Positions 9,585-20,347 of a stretch of DNA of 64,000 nucleotides are shown piece by piece; the stretch's first letter is position 1; each line of letters begins with the position of its first letter. The notes under the pieces were generated by a model, which worked only from the letters and a program-made list of their open reading frames with translations, made no database searches and was not told the origin of the DNA. Position numbers and translations under genes: made by a program. The DNA comes from Candidatus Binataceae bacterium (GTDB lineage: Bacteria; Desulfobacterota; Binatia; Binatales; Binataceae). Where the stretch lies: assembly GCA_015478645.1 (NCBI GenBank), contig JADMIL010000001.1, forward strand, positions 1-64,000, read 5' to 3'.

Positions 9585-10199
9585 TCATCGATGGCCGCCG
9601 CCGCCATGGAAGCCGCCGCCGCCATGGAAGCCGCCACCGCCGTGGAAACCTTCGCCGCCCATTCCCGCGAAGCTGCCGCCGTGTAAGCCGCCCATCGCAC
9701 CCGGCGCACCCGCCCTTCCGGCCAGTCCGATCGGCGATCCTCGCACGCCAGCCATGCGCAGCGGTGCGCGTCCCCAGCCGCCGCGTCCGCCGCAGAAGCC
9801 GTTGTCGCAATCATGATCGCCGTCGGCGCCATAGTAACCTGGCGCCGTGTATGGCGCCCAGGCCCAGTAGTCGGGCGAGTACAGAGACCAGAACGGATCG
9901 TACGTGCCGAAGCCAAGCGGGTCGGAGTTATAGCCGTACGCGGCGTACTCCGCCGGCCCGCCATAGCCGCCGTATCCGGCGGGCATGCCATAGCCGCCGT
10001 ATCCGGCGGGCATGCCATAGCCGCCGTATCCTCCATAGCCGTACGGAGTGGAATTCGAGCATCCCTGTGCCAGGGATGCTAAAGCCACGAGCGCCGCCAG
10101 GCTTATCGCGATGCGAAAAATATCAGTGGGCCAGATGCGTTTTGCCGCGGACCGACCCTTCCGATGACCTGCGCCATCCAGACGATCGACGATGTCCAT
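9585..10199 (-). CDS. Gly/Tyr-rich repeat lipoprotein
   Basis: A lipoprotein signal ends in LASLAQGC (acyl-accepting C47). It is followed by low-complexity sequence: two and a half copies of GYGGYGMPA, a Tyr/Trp-rich middle (FWSLYSPDYWAWAPY) with DHDCDNGFC, and a C-terminal tail of HGGGGF repeats. It is probably an outer-membrane-anchored, disordered envelope protein. The N-terminus before the signal peptide is long, and a later non-ATG start is possible; only one ATG is available in the track. The coding strand is supported by the lipobox and the in-frame repeats. Similar Gly-rich lipoproteins vary in length between strains because of the repeats. Confidence 0.75.
   Translation of the reverse strand: MDIVDRLDGAGHRKGRSAAKRIWPTDIFRIAISLAALVALASLAQGCSNSTPYGYGGYGGYGMPAGYGGYGMPAGYGGYGGPAEYAAYGYNSDPLGFGTYDPFWSLYSPDYWAWAPYTAPGYYGADGDHDCDNGFCGGRGGWGRAPLRMAGVRGSPIGLAGRAGAPGAMGGLHGGSFAGMGGEGFHGGGGFHGGGGFHGGGGHR
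9967..10038. repeat. 27-bp tandem repeat inside the lipoprotein gene
   Basis: The unit CCGCCGTATCCGGCGGGCAT+GCCATAG occurs twice exactly (9967-9993 and 9994-10020), with a third partial copy after it. Each unit encodes nine residues (GYGGYGMPA register), so copy-number change would keep the frame. Confidence 0.85.
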
Positions 10200-10366
10200 G
10201 GATCAACGCTAGACCTCGGCGTGCGATCCCGCAATGCGGATAATTGCGTCGTTCGGGAGCGTCTTCGCGTATGCGCATCGCTGACGCTTGGAAAAGTCGC
10301 CGCCGCGCGCGCTCAATTTGCCGCGGCGGTACGCGCGGGTGTGACGCTCCGACTATCGGATGGAAG

Positions 10367-10780
10367 TCAATTTCGGCGATCGAAAATGAACAGCGGGACC
10401 ATGTTGGCGGCTTGCGGATCGACCTCAATCACGCGCCGATCGCCCTCGCGACGAATCGCGCGACGGGCGACTTGCGCTGCGTCGAGCGCCGCCGCAACCA
10501 CGTCGAGGTCGTCGGCCTCGAGCCAGATGGCGGCGAGTCCCTCGCCCTGCGCGGCGATAATTTCGGCCGCATCGGCACCGGCGCGCAGACGGATCTCGCA
10601 CTCGCCGATCGCGATCGCAGCCTCATCCGAGCCGGCTTCGCCCGAGCCGGCTTCGCCCGAGCCGGCTTCGCCCGAGCCGGCCTCGCGGCGCACGCTGAAG
10701 CCGAAATTGCGTTCGTAGATCGCGGCCGCGTCGTCCAGGTCGGCGGTCGCGACTTCAAGCCGTTCGAGTCGTTTGATCAT
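10367..10780 (-). CDS. VOC/glyoxalase-fold protein (methylmalonyl-CoA epimerase-like) with repeat insert
   Basis: The N-terminus MIKRLERLEVATADLDDAAA and the domain continuing with IYERNFGFSV...IWLEADDLDVVAAAL match a single glyoxalase/VOC module, the fold used by methylmalonyl-CoA epimerase and dioxygenases. Between the first and second strands is an insert of four GEAGS-type pentapeptides encoded by a 15-bp tandem repeat. Metal ligands cannot be assigned with confidence. The ATG at 10780 gives 137 aa; the track start 19 codons upstream adds only Arg/Ser-rich sequence and runs into the next gene. It is 16 bp downstream of the cupredoxin-like gene on the same strand. Confidence 0.75.
   Translation of the reverse strand: MIKRLERLEVATADLDDAAAIYERNFGFSVRREAGSGEAGSGEAGSGEAGSDEAAIAIGECEIRLRAGADAAEIIAAQGEGLAAIWLEADDLDVVAAALDAAQVARRAIRREGDRRVIEVDPQAANMVPLFIFDRRN
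10629..10685. repeat. 15-bp tandem repeat inside the VOC gene
   Basis: GAGCCGGCTTCGCCC occurs three times exactly (10629, 10644, 10659), with a fourth 12-bp imperfect copy. On the coding strand it adds five-residue GEAGS blocks in frame, so slippage would lengthen or shorten the loop without a frameshift. Confidence 0.92.
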
Positions 10781-10796
10781 CGATGTGATACCAGTC

Positions 10797-11561
10797 TTAT
10801 TTCGCCGCGAGCGTGAAGTCGACGACCGTCGGCGCACCGGCCTTGACGATCACCTTGCGCGTGGTCGTGCCGAGCTTTTCTTGCCATACCGAGACCTTAT
10901 AGGTGCCTGCGGGAACGTCGGCGAGGCTGAAATTACCATGCGCGTCGGTCACCGAGTAATACGGATTGGCGGCGACGTACCACCAGCCCTGCATCCAGTT
11001 GTGCGCGTCGCAGTTGACCTTGATCGCTTCAGGTTGGGCGACGGTCACCGCGATCGAATGCTTGAAGCCTGGCTGCGCCATATCGACCACCGGATTGATC
11101 GTCGATTCGGTGTGGATACTGTGCAGGATACCGTCGGAGTTGATCACGTTGACCGTATCGCCGGCGGCAAACGCGACCACATGCGGCACGTACTCGCAGC
11201 CCTTCTGATCGAACGTCACGGTGCGATCGGCGGCAAAGGCCTTGCCCTTCGCTATATCCGTGATGGTCACGACCGCGTTGGCGATACCGCCGTTGTGCCC
11301 CACTATCAGCGATTGATCGTAGAGTGGCGCGGCGCCGCAAACCTCCTTGTCCTTGCTGATCTCGAGCTGAGCCGGCCGCATCGGCGGTCCAGCGTATTTG
11401 ACCACGCCGGTGATCGAGCCGCCATCGGCGACCGTCTCCGCTTCGTACGGCAATGCCGCCGAGGCAAGCGCAAGCGCGGCGGCACACAGCGCGGCGGCCA
11501 CTAGCGCCACCCGCCGCGTGGCCGGCCGGACAATTTTATTTCGCCGAAGGCTCGCGAACAT
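10797..11561 (-). CDS. Secreted cupredoxin-like protein with carboxypeptidase-regulatory-like segment
   Basis: It is exported (signal peptide about 12-37, RPATRRVALVAAALCAAALA). A copper-site-like pattern is visible: His in NSDGILHSIHT (about 147-150), then C184, H187 and M190 in VNCDAHNWM, the order of type 1 blue-copper ligands. The C-terminus (YSVTDAHGNFSLADVPAGTYKVSVWQEKLG) resembles a carboxypeptidase regulatory-like (beta-sandwich) domain. It probably acts in the periplasm in electron transfer or copper handling; the partner is unknown. The length is 254 aa. No strong ribosome-binding site precedes the ATG. It is followed by the VOC gene. Confidence 0.82.
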   Translation of the reverse strand: MFASLRRNKIVRPATRRVALVAAALCAAALALASAALPYEAETVADGGSITGVVKYAGPPMRPAQLEISKDKEVCGAAPLYDQSLIVGHNGGIANAVVTITDIAKGKAFAADRTVTFDQKGCEYVPHVVAFAAGDTVNVINSDGILHSIHTESTINPVVDMAQPGFKHSIAVTVAQPEAIKVNCDAHNWMQGWWYVAANPYYSVTDAHGNFSLADVPAGTYKVSVWQEKLGTTTRKVIVKAGAPTVVDFTLAAK

Positions 11562-11635
11562 CTCAATAATTTATCATTGATCGGAGTGAAGGCGGACGGG
11601 TCGCGCGTGCCGCGAGAGCGGGCCGTCGATCGGTG

Positions 11636-12253
11636 CTAGCCCTCTTTGCGCGCGATGACGCAGTAGTGGACCGAGAGCGCCGAGAAGCGATCGTTGCGTT
11701 CGACGGCGATCGGCTGGCCGTCGAGCACGTCGCGCGCGCGCAGCCGCGTAGTCCAGCCCAGCATCTTGGTCACCGGATTGATGATCCGCGCCATGAAGTA
11801 GAGGATCGGGTTGGCGCTGGCGAAATGGCTAATCACCACGATTCGTCCGCCCGGCCGGCACACCCGGATCATCTCAGCCATCATCCGCTGCGGCTCCGGC
11901 ACCACGGTCATCACGTGGAAGCTCAGCACCCAGTCGAAGCTGTTGTCGGGAAAATCCAGATTGAGCGCGTCGCCGCGATTGAGCGCGATATGCCGCCAGC
12001 CGTTCTCGCTGGTCTTGGCCACCGCCTGCGCGAGCATCCCGGCGGCCGGATCGATCCCGGTCAGATGGATATACGGCGGATAGGCGTCGAGCGAGATGCC
12101 GGTGCCGACGCCGACTTCCAGCGCCTGCTGGCCCGGGCGGAACGGCAGCGATTCAATCACTCCGTGTTCGTTGTCGACAAAGGCGCGGCCGAAGACCTGA
12201 TCGTATAAATGGGCGAGGTCAGAGTAGACGCGGCTCTCGTGCGGTTCGGCCAT
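11636..12253 (-). CDS. Class I SAM-dependent methyltransferase (PmtA/UbiE-like)
   Basis: The SAM-binding motif is ALEVGVGTGISLDAYP (about 44-58), followed by GIDPAAGMLAQA and the post-motif NSFDWVLSFHVMTVVPEP. The pattern, including RVYSDLAHLYDQVFGRAF at the N-terminus, resembles phosphatidylethanolamine N-methyltransferase (PmtA) and related lipid methyltransferases, but the substrate is not proven. The ATG at 12253 was chosen over the upstream ATG because AAGGAAAG lies 5 nt before it. The product is 205 aa. Confidence 0.87.
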   Translation of the reverse strand: MAEPHESRVYSDLAHLYDQVFGRAFVDNEHGVIESLPFRPGQQALEVGVGTGISLDAYPPYIHLTGIDPAAGMLAQAVAKTSENGWRHIALNRGDALNLDFPDNSFDWVLSFHVMTVVPEPQRMMAEMIRVCRPGGRIVVISHFASANPILYFMARIINPVTKMLGWTTRLRARDVLDGQPIAVERNDRFSALSVHYCVIARKEG

Positions 12254-12452
12254 CAGTTCTTTCCTTAGTATCCGGCAACGCCCGGGCATTCGCAGATGCC
12301 CCGGTACCCGGCAACGCGAGATCTTCGAGCGAACGGGAAGACGCCGCGAGTCCCATCGCTGAATTGATCAATCCACCGCCGCGCCACCACCCTCTCTCCA
12401 CCTCATCCCCGGATTTAGTCGTCCCGTTTCTGATCGCCGCGAGTCGCCCGGA

Positions 12453-12665
12453 TCAGGCCGCCGCGTTGAGGCCGCGCAGATGGCGCTTGAATAACGAGAT
12501 GTCGCGCTTACGAAAACGCCATTGCCGGCCCTTCTTGAACGCCGGCAGGATATTGCGCCGGGCGAATTCGTTGACCGTGTCCGGGCTGAGGTCGAGCAGA
12601 AACGCGACTTCGCGGGAGTTGAGCAGGATGTCGTCCTTGTCAGGCATAATCGTGGAAAGAGACAT
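12453..12665 (-). CDS. Small helix-turn-helix (excisionase/MerR-like) DNA-binding protein
   Basis: A 70-aa protein with the pattern LLNSREVAFLLDLSPDTVNEFARRNILPAFKKGRQWRF, a winged helix of the excisionase/HTH_17 type. In this family the tryptophan-arginine turn (QWRFRKRDI) forms the wing. Such proteins act as small transcription regulators or recombination directionality factors; no recombinase is nearby. The start is either ATG 12665 or the in-frame ATG at 12647; neither has a clear ribosome-binding site. Confidence 0.82.
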   Translation of the reverse strand: MSLSTIMPDKDDILLNSREVAFLLDLSPDTVNEFARRNILPAFKKGRQWRFRKRDISLFKRHLRGLNAAA

Positions 12666-12868
12666 TGTGCTATCGGTGCTTTCAGCAGTGCGCGCTTTTG
12701 TAGTACAGCCACGCTGCCGACGTCAAGGCATTCTCTCAAATCCCGTCCGTGAGCGCTATCGGAAGTGTGGATAGAGACGCGCCGAGAGGGTTATATCGTA
12801 CGGTCCGCCGCCGCTCATCAGATATTGTTTTAAGATGTCATGAGACTGATTTTTCGCTTATTGCCAGT

Positions 12869-14524
12869 CTAGACACTGATCGTGTTCAGCCGACGCATCG
12901 CGATTTTGTGGTCGTACCACGCCCGCGTCACCACGAAGCATGAAAACACCCCCGTCAGTACGCCGACGCATAGCGTGACCGCAAAGCCCTTGACCGGCCC
13001 CGTGCCGAACTGAAACAGGATCAGGCCGGCGACGAAGGTCGAAATATTGGAATCGCGAATCGCCGACCACGCCCGTTCATAGCCGATCTTGACCGCTTCG
13101 CGCGGCGATTTGCCGGCGCGCAATTCCTCGCGCATCCGTTCGTTGACCAGCACGTTGGCATCGACCGACATCCCGAGCGTCAGCACGATACCGGCGATGC
13201 CGGGCAGCGTCAGCGTGGCCTGCAGCGCCGCCATCACACAGACCAGTAGGAGGATATTGAGCGTCAGGCCGCAGTCCGCGAGGATGCCCGCGCCACTGTA
13301 ATAGACCGCCATGAAGACCAGCACCGCGACCGCTCCGACGATAAACGACATCTCGCCCTGGCGAATCGAATCGCGCCCGAGCGACGGCCCAACGGTGCGC
13401 TCCTCGATAATATCGACTGGCGCCGGCAATGCGCCCGAGCGCAGCACGATCGCCAGTTCGTGGGCGTCTTCGAAGGAAAAATTGCCAGTGATCTGGACGT
13501 CGCCGCCGGGAATCGCCTCTTTGATCACCGGCGCCGAGTAGACCGTATTGTCGAGCACGATCGCCAGATGGCGGCCGACGTTTTGCGCCGTCAACGCCGC
13601 GAAAACATCCGCGCCACGCCGATCGAGCGTGACCTGCACGTAGGGCCCTTCGAGCCGGCCGCCCGGACGCACCCGCGCGTCGGTCACCACGTCGCCCTGC
13701 ATCAGCACCGGCGATTCGACCAGGTACTGCGGCGCACCACCAGCCGCAACCGGTCCCGAGAGCAATTCATCGCCGGGCGGGACGCCGTTCTTTTGCGCGT
13801 CGGCGAGGTTCGCCTTATCGTCGATCAGTTTGAACTGGAGCACCGCCGTCTTGCCGATCAACTCCTTGGCCCGCTCGGGGTCCTGGATGCCCGGCAACTG
13901 CACCAGGATGTCGCTGTCGCCCTCGCGCTGAACCGCGGTCTCGCGCACGCCGAGCTGATCGATCCGGTTGCGGATGGTCTCGAGCGCCTGATCCATCGCG
14001 TTGTTACTGATCGTGATCGCGTCGGTCGGGCGGAAAGTCGCAGTGTAGGCGGGGCCGCCCGCGCCGCTGTCGGCGGTCGAGAGCACGAAGTCGGGAAAAG
14101 ATTTCTCCGCCAGGTCGAGAAAGGCCGAGCGTTCGCCGGGCTGCTTGAGCGCGATGCGCAGGCTGCCGTCGGCATTCTGCGTGATCGCGGCGGGCGCCAG
14201 CTTGTTGTCACTGAGCGCGCGCGTGAGATCGTCGCCGCGGCGCTTGAGCGCCGTGTTGACCGCGTCCTGCAGTTTGACCTCGAGCAGCAGATGCGTGCCG
14301 CCCTGCAAATCGAGTCCGAGCTGAATCTTGGGCAGCGTATCCATGAACGCGGGTAGCCGCAGGGGAAAGCTCGGCAACAGCAGCACGATCGCTGAAAGGA
14401 CCAGCGCCGCGGCCAGGAACAGGCGCGTCAGGCCACTGCCGTTGGTGAAATGCAGATAGAGAAAGATCGCTGCGATCGATAGCAGCACGGCCACCGGAAT
14501 CGGATTTTGCGTCGAAGCTTCCAA
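12869..14524 (-). CDS. secD: Protein translocase subunit SecD
   Basis: It is part of the SecDF proton-driven motor that helps pull exported proteins through SecYEG. An N-terminal membrane helix (about 10-26) precedes a large periplasmic region beginning IQLGLDLQGGTHLLLEV. This region contains the D1 repeat block (ETIRNRIDQLGVRETAVQRE, then DILVQLPGI), and the last 200 residues hold five membrane segments with the SecD signature GTLGMSVDANVLVNER-like region (LGMSVDANVLVNERMREE). The track ORF is extended by about 129 codons of shadow. I propose a TTG start at 14524, with AAGGA 6 nt upstream and 50 bp after yajC. That gives 551 aa, normal for SecD. secF does not follow. Confidence 0.95.
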   Translation of the reverse strand: MEASTQNPIPVAVLLSIAAIFLYLHFTNGSGLTRLFLAAALVLSAIVLLLPSFPLRLPAFMDTLPKIQLGLDLQGGTHLLLEVKLQDAVNTALKRRGDDLTRALSDNKLAPAAITQNADGSLRIALKQPGERSAFLDLAEKSFPDFVLSTADSGAGGPAYTATFRPTDAITISNNAMDQALETIRNRIDQLGVRETAVQREGDSDILVQLPGIQDPERAKELIGKTAVLQFKLIDDKANLADAQKNGVPPGDELLSGPVAAGGAPQYLVESPVLMQGDVVTDARVRPGGRLEGPYVQVTLDRRGADVFAALTAQNVGRHLAIVLDNTVYSAPVIKEAIPGGDVQITGNFSFEDAHELAIVLRSGALPAPVDIIEERTVGPSLGRDSIRQGEMSFIVGAVAVLVFMAVYYSGAGILADCGLTLNILLLVCVMAALQATLTLPGIAGIVLTLGMSVDANVLVNERMREELRAGKSPREAVKIGYERAWSAIRDSNISTFVAGLILFQFGTGPVKGFAVTLCVGVLTGVFSCFVVTRAWYDHKIAMRRLNTISV

Positions 14525-14574
14525 GTTTTTCCTTGCGAATTGGATTGTGGGCGGGTGACCGCGAGGGCGCCCCG

Positions 14575-14930
14575 CTACTCGCTCTTGTCTTTTTTGCTTT
14601 GGCTCTTGCCGTGCGCCGAGAGTCCGGTAATTTGCGGCCGCTCGACGCGCACGCGCACGTTGGGCGCGATTTCGAGCGTGATCAGATTGTCGCCGAGTTC
14701 GTGGATCCGCCCGATCAGGCCGCCCGTCGTCACCACTTCGTCGTTGCGCTTGAGCGCCTTGAGCATCTTCTGATGCTCGCTGGCACGCTGGGTCTGCGGC
14801 CGCAGAATCACGAAATAGAACACGCCGACGACCATCACCAGCGGAACGATTGGGTTGGTCAGAAGCGTGTCGAATATGCCCTGCGGAGCGGCGGACGACG
14901 CGGCCGCCCATGCTGTGCCTTCAAACCACA

Positions 14931-14931
<1 letters not shown>
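14575..14931 (-). CDS. yajC: Sec translocon accessory protein YajC
   Basis: A 118-aa protein with one membrane helix (about 27-44, NPIVPLVMVVGVFYFVILRP), the invariant RPQ, and a small cytoplasmic domain with KRNDEVVTTGGLIGRIHEL. It associates with SecDF at the translocon. Its ATG overlaps the tgt stop by one base (TGATG), and secD follows 50 bp later, the classic queA-tgt-yajC-secD order. Confidence 0.97.
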
Positions 14932-17124
<2,193 letters not shown>

Positions 17125-17298
17125 GGATGCACGCCGACGGCCGCGCGCGATGCGCCGCATCGCGGTCGTGGCCGCCGGACCGGCGTTAAACTATCACCGC
17201 GCACCCGTCCAATATAAGTGGGTACGGGCTATGGCGTGCCGCAGGCGGTCTTTACGCCTCGGCACCACGCCGATCGGTGCGATGCCGCGGAACCCCTG

Positions 17299-19125
17299 CT
17301 ACAAATCCGCGAGGCGGCGGTAGCGCGGCTTGGGCAGTTCGTCGGATTCGGGCACTGCGGCATCGACCAGCACCATATGCGGATCCTCGGGCTCGATATC
17401 CTCGAACAGGCGGCTTTGCAATTCGCGTTTGGTCTGCAGGTACATCAGGTCAAAGGCGTCGCGCGCGGACTTGCGCTTCCAGAAATCGAACGTGCCGATT
17501 GCGAGCTGGCCCGCCGGACAGATACTGAACACGTAGAGCAGCTTGTACTCTGCGTTGAACTCCGCCATCTCCTCGTGCACGCCGCTCAGCGCCTCGGCCG
17601 CGACCCCCTGCGGCGGCGCACTCCCGACCAGCGTATTGATGCCGAAGTCCAGGCGCTCGACGCGCTGGGCGAAGCGGTTAATCGTGTTGGCGGTGCTGAG
17701 CGCCTTGCGCTCGAGCACGCCTTGGCGAATGTCCGCGATCCGCAGCACCCGGCGCAATAGCCCGCCTCCGGTGGCCTTCTGATCCTCGAACGTCGCGTTG
17801 AGCGGCAGCACGAAGAGCAGGTCGCAATCCTCGATCGGCGCGCCAAAGCGGATCGGAAGATTATCGATCGCGCCGCCATCCTCGAAAGCCTCCTTGCCGA
17901 TCCGGGCAAACGGAAAAGCCGGCGGCAGATCGATCGATGCGAACACCGCTTCGGCCGTGCGCTTGAGGGCGTCGTCGTCGGCGCCGATCAGATCGAAGAA
18001 CCGGTAGTCGTCATCCTTATCGCGGCCCAAGGCGTCGATCCGGTTTTCGATATCGGCGCGGTTGGTCGCGTATTGGAGCACCCCCGCCTCGACGTCCGCG
18101 CGGGTGAAGTAAAAATTAATCGGCGCCTCGGCGCCAAAGGCGTGCTCGAGCCGCCGGTTGAAAAGCCCAACAAAGCTTTCGCGCCAGGGTGTCGCGCGCA
18201 GCATCGATTGGCTGACGAAGGGAACATACAGCCAGGGGAATTCGACCAGCTCGGAGAACTTGAGGTTCTTCCACCAAGTCTCGATTCCGGGTCGGCCCTG
18301 GCGATCCTCGGAGTCCATCAGATCGGCCAGCCAGAACATCGCGTTCCACGCCCCGATCGAAGTGCCGGCGATCATTTTGACCTTGTGCAGCGCCTTGTAT
18401 TCGCGCAGGAATTCGTGAATCGCCTTGAGCGCGCCGGCCTGGTACGCACCCCTGGCGCCGCCGCCCGCCAGGATGATCCCGATTCGCTCGACGTGGCCCT
18501 GGAAGAACTGGACGTATTCGCGGCGCCGCGCGCGCGAATCGCGCTTGCGCCCGATCTCTTCGATCGGCTCCCCTTCATCGATCGCCGAGGGCGTCGGCCC
18601 GCTCGGCCCTTCAACCCCTCGCTCGCCGTAAAAGCGCACCGGAAAACTGATGATCGTATCGAGGCCATGGCCGACGCGCCGCCCGATATTGTAGAGCCAG
18701 AAGCCGCCGTTGAGCGCGATCAGCGCCTTGAGCAATTTTTCGCCGGCCCACAGCACGCCACGGCCGAAATTCGCCATCGCATCGCCGCCAAAGGTCGCCC
18801 TGATAGTCGCGGCGCACCACGCCACCATTCGCAGCGCGACGTTCGCGCGCAAGTTCGGCGGCAACGAGTCGAACGATCGCGCCAGGTAAGCGCCGATCGC
18901 GGCAAGTCCGTTTGCGATACGAGTGTCGGCCGCCGCCAGCATCGCCCTGGCAGTCGTGATCAGGTCCGGAATGTGCGCGCGATCAAGTAGTCCGGCGCCC
19001 AGCCGAACCAGACGGATTTGGCTCCAGTCGATGTAGTAGATGAAACAGTCTTCGATCCACCATGCGACCAGGAAAAGTGTCGAAGCGGCGAAGATTATGC
19101 CCCATGGTTTGCTCAACCTCGCCAT
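17299..19125 (-). CDS. Patatin-like phospholipase with N-terminal membrane region
   Basis: A 608-aa protein. Residues 1-210 hold a hydrophobic N-terminal helix (GIIFAASTLFLVAWWIEDC) and a long linker of unknown function. The patatin domain starts at about 214 with the oxyanion motif IILAGGGARGAYQAG and nucleophile S256 in GTSIGAW; the catalytic Asp is in FEDGGAIDNLP. The enzyme would hydrolyse acyl chains from phospholipids, probably at the inner membrane. The ATG at 19125 has GGAGGGTG 5 nt upstream. It is a single gene with no obvious partner. Relatives lacking a secretion-linked barrel are usually cytoplasmic or membrane-associated. Confidence 0.9.
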   Translation of the reverse strand: MARLSKPWGIIFAASTLFLVAWWIEDCFIYYIDWSQIRLVRLGAGLLDRAHIPDLITTARAMLAAADTRIANGLAAIGAYLARSFDSLPPNLRANVALRMVAWCAATIRATFGGDAMANFGRGVLWAGEKLLKALIALNGGFWLYNIGRRVGHGLDTIISFPVRFYGERGVEGPSGPTPSAIDEGEPIEEIGRKRDSRARRREYVQFFQGHVERIGIILAGGGARGAYQAGALKAIHEFLREYKALHKVKMIAGTSIGAWNAMFWLADLMDSEDRQGRPGIETWWKNLKFSELVEFPWLYVPFVSQSMLRATPWRESFVGLFNRRLEHAFGAEAPINFYFTRADVEAGVLQYATNRADIENRIDALGRDKDDDYRFFDLIGADDDALKRTAEAVFASIDLPPAFPFARIGKEAFEDGGAIDNLPIRFGAPIEDCDLLFVLPLNATFEDQKATGGGLLRRVLRIADIRQGVLERKALSTANTINRFAQRVERLDFGINTLVGSAPPQGVAAEALSGVHEEMAEFNAEYKLLYVFSICPAGQLAIGTFDFWKRKSARDAFDLMYLQTKRELQSRLFEDIEPEDPHMVLVDAAVPESDELPKPRYRRLADL

Positions 19126-19271
19126 GACATCACCCTCCCCGCTGCCGCCCGCATCCGCGCGCCCCGCATACTTCTGGTGTGCGAATACCAGAAATTACGC
19201 CAAATAGCCTTCTTAGGCTAGACAAATTTTATGATTAAGGGCTGAGGAAACCCACCGGCGAAGCCGCGATA

Positions 19272-20252
19272 TCAGGACACGCGCAGAACGATTTTGCCGA
19301 AGTGTTCGCTCGACTGCATCATGCGATGCCCTTGAGCAACTTCGGCAAGCTTGATCGTCTTATAGACCGGCGGCCGCAGCCGTCCCGCCTCCAGGTCGCC
19401 GCCGAACCGCTTGAGAAAGGCCGTGACGATTGTGGCTTTTTCCTCGGCCGAACGGGAGCGCAGGGTCGATCCGAAGATCCTGAGATGGCGGCGGAGCACT
19501 ACAGATAGATCGATTTCGGCCTTCGCGCCCTTCATCAGGCCGATCAGGATCAGCCGGCCGCCATTGGCCAGCGCCTCGAGATTGGCCGCCAGGTAGGCCG
19601 CACCGATACTGTCCAGGATAATGTCGGCGCCCCGGCCGTTGGTCGCGGCGCGGACCTTGGGCGCGAACGGCCCGGCGGCGTAATTGATCGCGACATCGGC
19701 CCCGAATCGCAGACATTGCTCGCATTTGGCGTCGGAACCGGCGGTGACGATCGAGCGCGCGCCGGCCAGCCCCAGCAGTTGAATCGACGCGGTACCCACA
19801 CCGCTGCCGCCGCCGTGGATGAGCACCGATTCGCCGGCCTTGACCTCGGCCAGCATGAACAGATTGACGAACGCGGTGAGGAAAACTTCCGGCAGCGCCG
19901 CCGCCTCCTCGTCGCTGAGCGCTGCCGGCACATGCATCGCGGAGCCGTGATCGACCACGGCGCGCTCGGCGTAGCCGCCGCCCGGCAACAGCGCCATCGC
20001 GCGGTCGCCGACGCGCCATCCGGAGACCTGCGCGCCGACCGCGGCGACCCGCCCGGCGCATTCGAGGCCCAGGATCGGTGAGGCGCCGGCCGGTGGCGGA
20101 TAATGGCCCTCACGCTGCATGAGATCGGCGCGATTGAGAGCCGCGCAGGTCACCTCGATCAGCAGGTCGGACGGCCCGGGAACCGGATCGGGAACTTCAC
20201 CCGGCGTGAGCACCGATTCGTCGCCCGGCCGATCGATGAGAATCGCTTTCAT
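19272..20252 (-). CDS. Quinone oxidoreductase-like MDR protein (zinc-free type)
   Basis: A medium-chain dehydrogenase/reductase. The start MKAILIDRPGDESVLTPGEVPDP, CAALNRADLMQREGHYPPPAG and the nucleotide-binding stretch VLIHGGGSGVGTASIQLLG match the NADPH:quinone reductase / PIG3 group, which lacks the structural zinc cysteines. It probably reduces quinones or enones with NADPH. The ATG at 20252 gives 326 aa; the track version adds 24 residues with no family similarity. It lies downstream of a zinc alcohol dehydrogenase gene, separated by a strong hairpin, so it may have its own promoter. Confidence 0.9.
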   Translation of the reverse strand: MKAILIDRPGDESVLTPGEVPDPVPGPSDLLIEVTCAALNRADLMQREGHYPPPAGASPILGLECAGRVAAVGAQVSGWRVGDRAMALLPGGGYAERAVVDHGSAMHVPAALSDEEAAALPEVFLTAFVNLFMLAEVKAGESVLIHGGGSGVGTASIQLLGLAGARSIVTAGSDAKCEQCLRFGADVAINYAAGPFAPKVRAATNGRGADIILDSIGAAYLAANLEALANGGRLILIGLMKGAKAEIDLSVVLRRHLRIFGSTLRSRSAEEKATIVTAFLKRFGGDLEAGRLRPPVYKTIKLAEVAQGHRMMQSSEHFGKIVLRVS

Positions 20253-20288
20253 GATGGATCGAGGCTCCCGCCCTCCGCGCGTCGAAAT

Positions 20289-20320
20289 GACGAGGGTCCG
20301 CGCACTGGCGGACCCTCGTC
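20289..20320 (-). terminator. Hairpin, likely terminator of the alcohol dehydrogenase gene
   Basis: GACGAGGGTCCGC (20289-20301) pairs perfectly with GCGGACCCTCGTC (20308-20320) across a 6-nt loop. It starts 27 bp after the stop of the minus-strand dehydrogenase gene. The following minus-strand sequence ATTTCG has only a short T-run, so it may terminate weakly or serve as a 3' stabiliser. Confidence 0.7.
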
Positions 20321-20347
20321 GCACAAACTTAAAGCGCGATGCGCCGA

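Noticed and set aside
9585-10082. Plus-strand ORFs over the Gly-rich lipoprotein gene
   Set aside because: They lack a signal and consist of Pro/Arg-rich repeats, the reverse reading of Gly/Tyr codons.
14525-14911. N-terminal extension of the secD ORF
   Set aside because: It overlaps yajC in another frame and is Arg-rich; the TTG start with AAGGA at 14524 gives the normal SecD length.
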